Source: Paraburkholderia sp. (GTDB lineage Bacteria > Pseudomonadota > Gammaproteobacteria > Burkholderiales > Burkholderiaceae). Taken from it: DNA of 64,000 nt. The DNA lies in assembly GCF_024281035.1 (NCBI RefSeq), contig NZ_JAMXLH010000048.1, forward strand, positions 145,075 through 209,074, given 5' to 3'. The position numbers and the translations under genes were made by a program. Numbering within the stretch: position 1 is the first letter of the stretch; every line of letters begins with the position of its first letter. This document shows positions 59,153 through 64,000 of this stretch, in pieces. Under the pieces are notes generated by a model that saw only the letters and a list, made by a program, of their open reading frames with translations, did not search any database and was not told the DNA's origin.

Positions 59153-59884
59153 ATGGCTACTCAAATACTTGTTGTCGACGACGACGTCGAACTACGCGAC
59201 CTGTTGCGCGATTATCTGGCGCGCCAGGGCATGGAAGTGTCGGTGCTGCACGACGCGGGCTCGCTCGAGCGGCGCCTCGAGCGCGAGCGGCCCGATCTGA
59301 TCGTGCTCGACCTGATGATGCCCGGCGTGGACGGTCTCTCCGCGCTGCGCAAGCTGCGCGCGTCCGGCGACGATATTCCCGTCATCATGCTCACCGCACG
59401 CGCGGACGACGTGGACCGCATCGTCGGCCTCGAACTCGGCGCCGACGATTACCTCGGCAAGCCCTTCAACCCGCGCGAGCTGCTCGCCCGCGTGCAGGCC
59501 GTGCTGCGCCGCCGCCGCACGCCGCCGTCGGCCGCCGCGCCGGAGCAGCGCGAGCCGTTCTCGTTCGGGCGCTTCACGCTCGATTTCCAGTCGCGCACGC
59601 TGCACCAGGAAGACAAGCCGCTGCTGTTGTCGGGCAGCGAGTTCGCGCTCCTGAAGATCTTCGTCAATCATCCGATGCGCACGCTCACGCGCGAGCGCCT
59701 GCTCGAACTGCTGCACGGCCCCGAGTACGACGGCACCGACCGCGGCATCGACGTGCAGGTGTGGCGTCTGCGCCGCATTCTCGAAAGCGACCCGTCCACG
59801 CCGCGCTTCATTCAGACCGTTCGCGGACGCGGTTACGTGTTCGTGCCGGACGGCGAGCAGGGCAACCATGCGCCGGCCGGTTGA
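59153..59884 (+). CDS. OmpR-family response regulator
   Basis: A 243-residue regulator. Receiver domain 1-115: acidic pair in VVDDDVELRD, phospho-acceptor D53 in LIVLDLMMPG, K in DDYLGKPFNPREL (K105-K109 area). Winged-helix DNA-binding domain 140-235 (LLLSGSEFALLKIFVNHPMR, DVQVWRLRRILE, TVRGRGYVF). Ends 17 nt into the kinase gene. Overall it resembles OmpR/RstA; stimulus unknown. Confidence 0.95.
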   Translation: MATQILVVDDDVELRDLLRDYLARQGMEVSVLHDAGSLERRLERERPDLIVLDLMMPGVDGLSALRKLRASGDDIPVIMLTARADDVDRIVGLELGADDYLGKPFNPRELLARVQAVLRRRRTPPSAAAPEQREPFSFGRFTLDFQSRTLHQEDKPLLLSGSEFALLKIFVNHPMRTLTRERLLELLHGPEYDGTDRGIDVQVWRLRRILESDPSTPRFIQTVRGRGYVFVPDGEQGNHAPAG

Positions 59885-61199
59885 TTCCCTGTTCGGGCGG
59901 CTTGCGCTGCTCTTTATCGGCGTGCTGCTGCTGTCCCACGTCGCGTGGTTCGCGCTCGTGCGTCTCGAGCGCACCCAGACTCAAACGCGCTATGCCGTCG
60001 AAGAAGCCGCGTTCCTCGTCGACGCGGTGCGCGAGCACGTCGCGCGCGCGCCCGACCAGCCGCTGCCGTCGCGCGTGCAGCTCGTCGATCCGGCGAGCGC
60101 CGACGTGCCGCCCAGCAGCGAGCGGGCACCGGCGGCGCTGCGCCGCTTCGTCGACGACGTGCGCGACCGGATGCCGCCCGGCACCGACGTGCGCCCCGGC
60201 GCGCCCGGCTTTCCGCCCACGATCTGGGTGCGCGGTCCGCACGACGCGCGCTGGATCGTCGTGCCGGCGCACGCCTTGCGCATCATGCGGCCGATCCAGC
60301 GGTTGATTCCGTGGTTCATCATCATCTTTTCGGCGGCGGTGTTCGCGGCGCTCGTGGCGGCCTGGATGCTGCAAAAGCCGTTGCGCTCGCTTGCCCAGGC
60401 CGTGGGGAGCTTCGGCCGCGGGGAACCGGTGCCGCCGGTGCGCGAGAGCGGGCCGCGCGAACTGCGCCTGCTCACGCGCGGTTTCAATCAGATGGTGAAG
60501 GAAGTGGGGCGCACCGAGCACGACCGCGCGGTCATGCTGGCCGGCGTCGCGCACGATCTGAAGACGCCGCTTGCGCGGCTGCGTCTGCGTGCGGAAATGA
60601 TGGATGAGGCGCGGGCACGCGACGGCGTGGTGCGCGATGTGGAGTCGATGGCGCACATCGTCGACCAGTTTCTCGTGTTTGCGCACGACGGCGCGGACCG
60701 CAGCGAACCCGTCGAAGTGGACGAAACGTGCGAGCGTATCGCGCGCAACTATCGGGCGATGGGCGCGATGGGGGCGATGGGCGATTCTGCGGCCATTCAG
60801 TTGCAACTCGCGGCCGGCGGCGATTTCAGGCTGCCCGCCGCGACGCTGGAGCGCGTGATATCGAACCTGCTCGACAACGCCCGCGCGTATGGCGCACCGC
60901 CCGTCGTGATCGAGACGGCGCGCGGCGCGGACGGTTACGTGCTGATCGTGCGCGATCACGGTCAGGGCATCGCCGCGCAGGATCTGACCCAGGCGAGCCG
61001 TCCGTTCGTACGGCTCGATCCGGCGCGCGGCGGCAACGGCCACAGCGGTCTTGGCCTCGCGATCGTTGAGCGGCTGGTGCGCCGCGCGGGCGGCGAGCTG
61101 CAGATCGGGAACGGCGACGACGGCGGCCTCGCCGTGCGCATGACCTTTTCGTTCGATATCGTGCAGCGCACCGTTGCCGAAGCGGCCAGCGCGTGGTGA
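59868..61199 (+). CDS. Membrane sensor histidine kinase (EnvZ-like)
   Basis: A 443-residue kinase. One N-terminal helix (about 12-30, LALLFIGVLLLSHVAWFALV), a 120-residue periplasmic domain, a second helix (about 145-165, WFIIIFSAAVFAALVAAWML), HAMP, the H-box with phospho-His H229 (GVAHDLKTPLARLRLRAEMM) and an ATPase domain (N-box LERVISNLLDNARAYG, DHGQGI, GHSGLGLAIVERL). Overlaps the regulator by 17 nt. A short in-frame repeat (GAMGAMGD) lies before the N-box. Confidence 0.94.
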   Translation: MRRPVDSLFGRLALLFIGVLLLSHVAWFALVRLERTQTQTRYAVEEAAFLVDAVREHVARAPDQPLPSRVQLVDPASADVPPSSERAPAALRRFVDDVRDRMPPGTDVRPGAPGFPPTIWVRGPHDARWIVVPAHALRIMRPIQRLIPWFIIIFSAAVFAALVAAWMLQKPLRSLAQAVGSFGRGEPVPPVRESGPRELRLLTRGFNQMVKEVGRTEHDRAVMLAGVAHDLKTPLARLRLRAEMMDEARARDGVVRDVESMAHIVDQFLVFAHDGADRSEPVEVDETCERIARNYRAMGAMGAMGDSAAIQLQLAAGGDFRLPAATLERVISNLLDNARAYGAPPVVIETARGADGYVLIVRDHGQGIAAQDLTQASRPFVRLDPARGGNGHSGLGLAIVERLVRRAGGELQIGNGDDGGLAVRMTFSFDIVQRTVAEAASAW

Positions 61200-61250
61200 C
61201 GGCTCGCGCCGGCGCCGAAAGCCGGGCTTGAAGTCGCTTTAAAGTCGCGC

Positions 61251-61517
61251 CTAAACGGCGAAAAGCGTATCGAGCGCCGCGGCGGCTTCGCTGTCGACCG
61301 TGTTGTACGTGACACTGCCGGCCTCGAAGATGTAGTGCGTCGTGTACCGGCCAATGCGCGCCAGAATCTCCTCCTGAATCAGCTCGGGCGCGACGTCGAG
61401 CTTCAGGTACCAGGCGGTCGAGGACAGGCGCGTCTGAAACGCGCCGTATTCGACCATCAACTGGTCGAACGCGTGAGCATCCTGATCGCGGCAGATAATG
61501 ACCAGATTCCCCTTCAT
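61251..61517 (-). CDS. Small conserved protein with Cas2/SinR-like pattern
   Basis: 88 residues from an ATG with GGAGG 5 nt upstream. The pattern of MKGNLVIICRDQD (beta strand 1), YGAFQTRLSSTAWYLKLDV (middle strand), then APELIQEEILARIG (helix) resembles ferredoxin-like folds of the SinR/Cas2 kind (YGAW..LSSTWYL). No CRISPR array or cas gene is near. Function unknown; a resemblance by eye only. It lies downstream of the diguanylate cyclase, 167 bp away, same strand. Confidence 0.7.
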   Translation of the reverse strand: MKGNLVIICRDQDAHAFDQLMVEYGAFQTRLSSTAWYLKLDVAPELIQEEILARIGRYTTHYIFEAGSVTYNTVDSEAAAALDTLFAV

Positions 61518-61562
61518 GCATACCTCCGGCGTGAGTGAAACGTTACGGTGTTGATGATGGAG

Positions 61563-61605
61563 CGCGCCGCACAGTGCGGCGCCAATCGCGGTGCCAATCG
61601 CGGTG
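61563..61605. repeat. Hairpin and 12-bp direct repeats between cyclase and small gene
   Basis: GCGCCGCA CAG TGCGGCGC (61563-61581) is a perfect 8-bp hairpin. It is followed by two copies of CCAATCGCGGTG (61582-61605) and a partial third. No T-run on either side. Confidence 0.75.
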
Positions 61606-61684
61606 CCAATGTCCGGTGGATGATACCGCGCATGCCCGGCATGTCCAGGGCGGCTTGCCGCACGCGCGTGCCCGTTTCTTGCCG

Positions 61685-63382
61685 CTACAACGCTTCGGTT
61701 GCCGCGCGCGGCGGCAGGGCGCCGTCGGCGGGCATCACTTCGCAGCGGTCGCGCCCGGCCGCCTTCGCCACATAAAGCGCAAGATCGGCGCGGCTCAGCA
61801 GCCGCTCGGGCAGATCCTGCGACACAGCCAGTTCCGTGATGCCGATGCTTACGCTCAGATTCGCGTCCGGGGGAAGCTCGCCGCGTGCGCCGCTCTTGAC
61901 CTTCTGGCGCAGGCGTTCGACCACCTCGCGCCCCGTCGAAAGCGAGGTCGCGGGCAGCAGAATGCCGAATTCCTCGCCGCCGAGACGTCCCACTTCGTCC
62001 TCGGCGCGCAGCCCGCTGCGGCAGGTTTCGACAAAATGCCTGAGCGCGTGGTCGCCGGCCGCGTGACCGAAGCGGTCGTTGATCTGCTTGAAGTAGTCGA
62101 GATCGGCGATCGCCATGCACAGCGTCGTGCCGCTCGCGTAGGCGCGGTCGATTTCGCGGCGCAGCAGATCGAGGAAGTAGCGGCGCGAGAGCGCGCCGGT
62201 CAGCGCGTCGTGGCGCGCCTCGGCGGCGAGCTGCGCGTTGGCCGACTGCAACTGCTCGGCGAGGTCGCGGCTCGCGCGGTGCAGACGCCGCTCGCGCACC
62301 CACGACACCGAGATCACGGCGGCCAGTGCGGCCGAGCCCGCGAGCGTCAGGAAGATCATGAGCTGGTCGCGCCGCCGGTTCGCGAGCAGTTCGGGCCAAG
62401 CCTGAAGCGGATCGACGAGATGAGCCGACAGCCCGGAATTGAGCCCGCCGCGCGCCTCATACAGCGCGGGCACGTGCAGGCCCGGCAATTCGATCATCTG
62501 GGCGGCGTCCGCGGGCGGCATCCAGGGGGCGCTCGCGAGCGCGCGTTGCGCAGCGGAACGCAGCCCGATTTCCGAAAGGCGTTTTTTCGCCGCTGTGCCG
62601 ATGCCGGTGCTGGCGTTCGTGTGCGCGACGGGCGAGCCTCGCGCGCCTGGCGAACCTGGCATTGCGAGCCCTTCGAGCGCGCTGTCGTGCGCCATGATGA
62701 TGACGCCGTTGCCGTCGGTGACGAAGGTGCCCGGATGCGTCACCCAATGCCGCAGACGCGCAATGCCGACTTTCGCCACGACGGCGCCGACCAGCAGACC
62801 GTCGTTGTAAGCGGGCGCGGCGACGACGATGCCGGGCTCGCCGCCCGGAACATCCTCGCCGTAGGTTTCGGAGAACGCGCCGAGCAGCGTGTTGTTCAGA
62901 TAGGTGCGCCCGCGCATGTTCGCGCCGACGTAGGTCGCCTTGTCGGACGCGTTGCTCGATGCGACGCAGACGCCGTTGTCGTTGACGAGCCAGATGGCGT
63001 CGAGGCCCGAGAAACCCTGGGCGTCGTGCAGGAAGCGGTCGGCCATCAAGAGTGCGGGCGTGCGCAGCAGTTCGTTGCGGCGCTCCGGTTGCGTCAGCTG
63101 GGGCGTTACGGCGTATTTCTCCGCAGCGCTGAGCGCCCGCTGGGCGATGCCGGTTTCGGCCATGGTTGCGGGAATCGCCCGCAACATCGCGAGATCGCTC
63201 GCGATGACCTCCGCCATGTTGTCGACGACCGAGCGCGTCATCTGGCGCTGTACGTGCAGCGCCGTGCCGAGTTCCCGGCGAACCATGCGGTCGGCGAGCA
63301 GGCCCGCCACGAGCCAGCAGCCGAGCGCGACTGCGACGACCCCGACGGCTATGGCGGTCTGACGCAAGAATCTCCTGTTCAT
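61685..63382 (-). CDS. Membrane-bound diguanylate cyclase with dCache-type sensor
   Basis: A 565-residue protein that should make cyclic di-GMP. Helix 1 (about 8-28), a 290-residue periplasmic sensor resembling double-Cache domains (LDAIWLVNDNGVCVASS, GRTYLNNTLLGAFSET, GTFVTDGNGVIIMAHD), helix 2 (about 345-365) and a GGDEF domain from about 388. The active-site motif is RLGGEEFGILLP, with an intact inhibitory RxxD (RAED) five residues before it, so product inhibition is expected. No EAL domain. Confidence 0.93.
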   Translation of the reverse strand: MNRRFLRQTAIAVGVVAVALGCWLVAGLLADRMVRRELGTALHVQRQMTRSVVDNMAEVIASDLAMLRAIPATMAETGIAQRALSAAEKYAVTPQLTQPERRNELLRTPALLMADRFLHDAQGFSGLDAIWLVNDNGVCVASSNASDKATYVGANMRGRTYLNNTLLGAFSETYGEDVPGGEPGIVVAAPAYNDGLLVGAVVAKVGIARLRHWVTHPGTFVTDGNGVIIMAHDSALEGLAMPGSPGARGSPVAHTNASTGIGTAAKKRLSEIGLRSAAQRALASAPWMPPADAAQMIELPGLHVPALYEARGGLNSGLSAHLVDPLQAWPELLANRRRDQLMIFLTLAGSAALAAVISVSWVRERRLHRASRDLAEQLQSANAQLAAEARHDALTGALSRRYFLDLLRREIDRAYASGTTLCMAIADLDYFKQINDRFGHAAGDHALRHFVETCRSGLRAEDEVGRLGGEEFGILLPATSLSTGREVVERLRQKVKSGARGELPPDANLSVSIGITELAVSQDLPERLLSRADLALYVAKAAGRDRCEVMPADGALPPRAATEAL

Positions 63383-63874
63383 CGGCCTTCGAAATCGTGG
63401 GTGGGCGTGGGCGGTGGCGAGCGGCGGGGCCGGTAGGCAGTGCGGCGGTCGCCCGTCTTGCTGACGGGCGGGATCTGACGCCGAGCAGGGATTTTACCTC
63501 TCGATAACGTGTTGCGAGCATTGGTGTTTTGATGCGTCGGGCACTGCCGGACGGCGGACCCGCATGCCGCGCCGCCGCTGACGCGTGACAGGGGCGAGGT
63601 TGTGCCTGTCATACAGGTTGTAGTAGTGTCGTGCCGATTAGCCCCAGGCAAGCCAAAGGTAGCTGCCCGCCCGGACATGCGCACGCTCGTGGAAGTATCC
63701 GGGCGGCATCCAGGCAGTATTCAGGTAGCACGGGCGACACCAGCGCCGCCCGCGTCTGATCAACGCCAACGAGTCATTGCACCCATGCGCCTTGCCTTTA
63801 TCTCTGCGTCCCGCCCGGGACGCGCGCCCGGATTCGACGCCGCCCGCGCGGCGGCCTGCACGGAGGGCGCCTGA
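63383..63874. other. Divergent gap before the right-edge permease gene
   Basis: 492 bp without a convincing gene. A 7-bp hairpin GCCCGTC TTGCT GACGGGC lies at 63451-63469, 70-90 nt upstream of the cyclase start. Short frames here show no family features. Confidence 0.5.
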
Positions 63875-64000
63875 ATGGAGTTCGGCTTCAACCTGAACCG
63901 CACGGCCAACGCTTCGGCGTGGCGGGTGCTGCCCAATCGCTGGGACTTCGTCGCGTTTCCGCTGATCATCTGCCTGATCGCGATGGCGGCGATCGGCTTT
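63875..64000 (+). CDS. ABC transporter permease, 5' end only
   Basis: 42 residues before the right edge: MEFGFNLNRTANASAWRVLP then NRWDFVAFPLIICLIAMAAI, a short cytoplasmic start followed by a first membrane helix. This matches my recollection of the duplicated anion-type permeases (COG4986) of Burkholderia. AGGAGG-like GGAGGG lies 9 nt before ATG 63875. Family call is moderate because only the N-terminus is visible. Confidence 0.6.
   Translation, partial: MEFGFNLNRTANASAWRVLPNRWDFVAFPLIICLIAMAAIGF

Noticed and set aside
61251..61517. A real CRISPR Cas2 gene
   Set aside because: No Cas1, array or leader is near; only a fold-level resemblance is suggested.
63602..63874. A 90-residue + frame before the last gene
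   Set aside because: No family features; codon use looks random and the GGAGGG site belongs to the next ATG.

Overview
The window is a GC-rich chromosomal segment whose gene content and order fit Burkholderia sensu lato (Burkholderia, Paraburkholderia or Caballeronia). Pointers are the fused uroporphyrinogen-III synthase/HemX protein followed by HemY, the 6S RNA beside zapA, a Burkholderia-type 16-strand porin, the DUF3460 gene next to scpA, and the ilvD / LysR / lgt order. Genus is an inference from family knowledge; species cannot be read. Almost all of it is core housekeeping sequence. I found no prophage, insertion sequence, rRNA, tRNA or CRISPR array.

Layout. 1-4.7 kb: ilvD (cut by the left edge), a divergent LysR regulator, lgt, a SIMPL-domain periplasmic protein and an EVE-domain protein. 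4.8-5.7 kb: 6S RNA, zapA and a coiled-coil ZapB-like gene. 5.9-12.6 kb: a cobalamin riboswitch on the + strand leads btuC-btuD-cobT-cobS-cobC. Converging on it are cobU and btuF. Together they make an almost complete B12/cobinamide uptake and nucleotide-loop assembly set. 12.7-17 kb: a thioesterase, an orphan ParA, panD, panC, scpA and DUF3460. 17.3-23.5 kb: tamA-tamB, the outer-membrane translocation and assembly module. 23.6-25 kb: a decayed GlxA/AraC regulator and a MAPEG protein. 25-31 kb: metG, an OmpA-like lipoprotein, apbC, a SodC-like lipoprotein that has lost metal ligands, and dcd. 31-38.6 kb: a large amino-acid decarboxylase, an LprI-like protein, a bestrophin-like channel, argH, and a divergent XRE regulator/methyltransferase pair. 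38.7-46.6 kb: ppc (with a long Ala/Lys-rich N-terminus) divergent from hemC-hemDX-hemY. 46.8-53 kb: ppa, a GIY-YIG protein, a GNAT/DUF482 protein, nadE, a PII protein and a porin. 53.7-57 kb: hisP-hisM-hisQ-hisJ for basic amino acid uptake. 57.5-64 kb: a pirin, a Spy/CpxP-like periplasmic protein divergent from an OmpR/EnvZ-type two-component system, a small Cas2/SinR-like protein, a membrane diguanylate cyclase, and the start of an ABC permease cut by the right edge.

How the genes work together. The B12 block imports corrinoids (BtuCDF) and finishes them (CobU, CobS, CobT, CobC) under riboswitch control. The hem block runs from porphobilinogen to uroporphyrinogen III. TamA and TamB serve outer-membrane assembly. 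The Spy-like gene and the two-component system share an intergenic region with repeated CGTAAC boxes, which suggests an envelope-stress circuit. The least ordinary items are the degenerate SodC-like lipoprotein, the Ala-Ser microsatellite in BtuF, the shared palindromic promoter of the XRE/methyltransferase pair, the 10/11-bp repeat array upstream of hisJ, the orphan ParA, and the 88-residue Cas2/SinR-like protein. I saw no clear novel multi-gene defence or mobile system.
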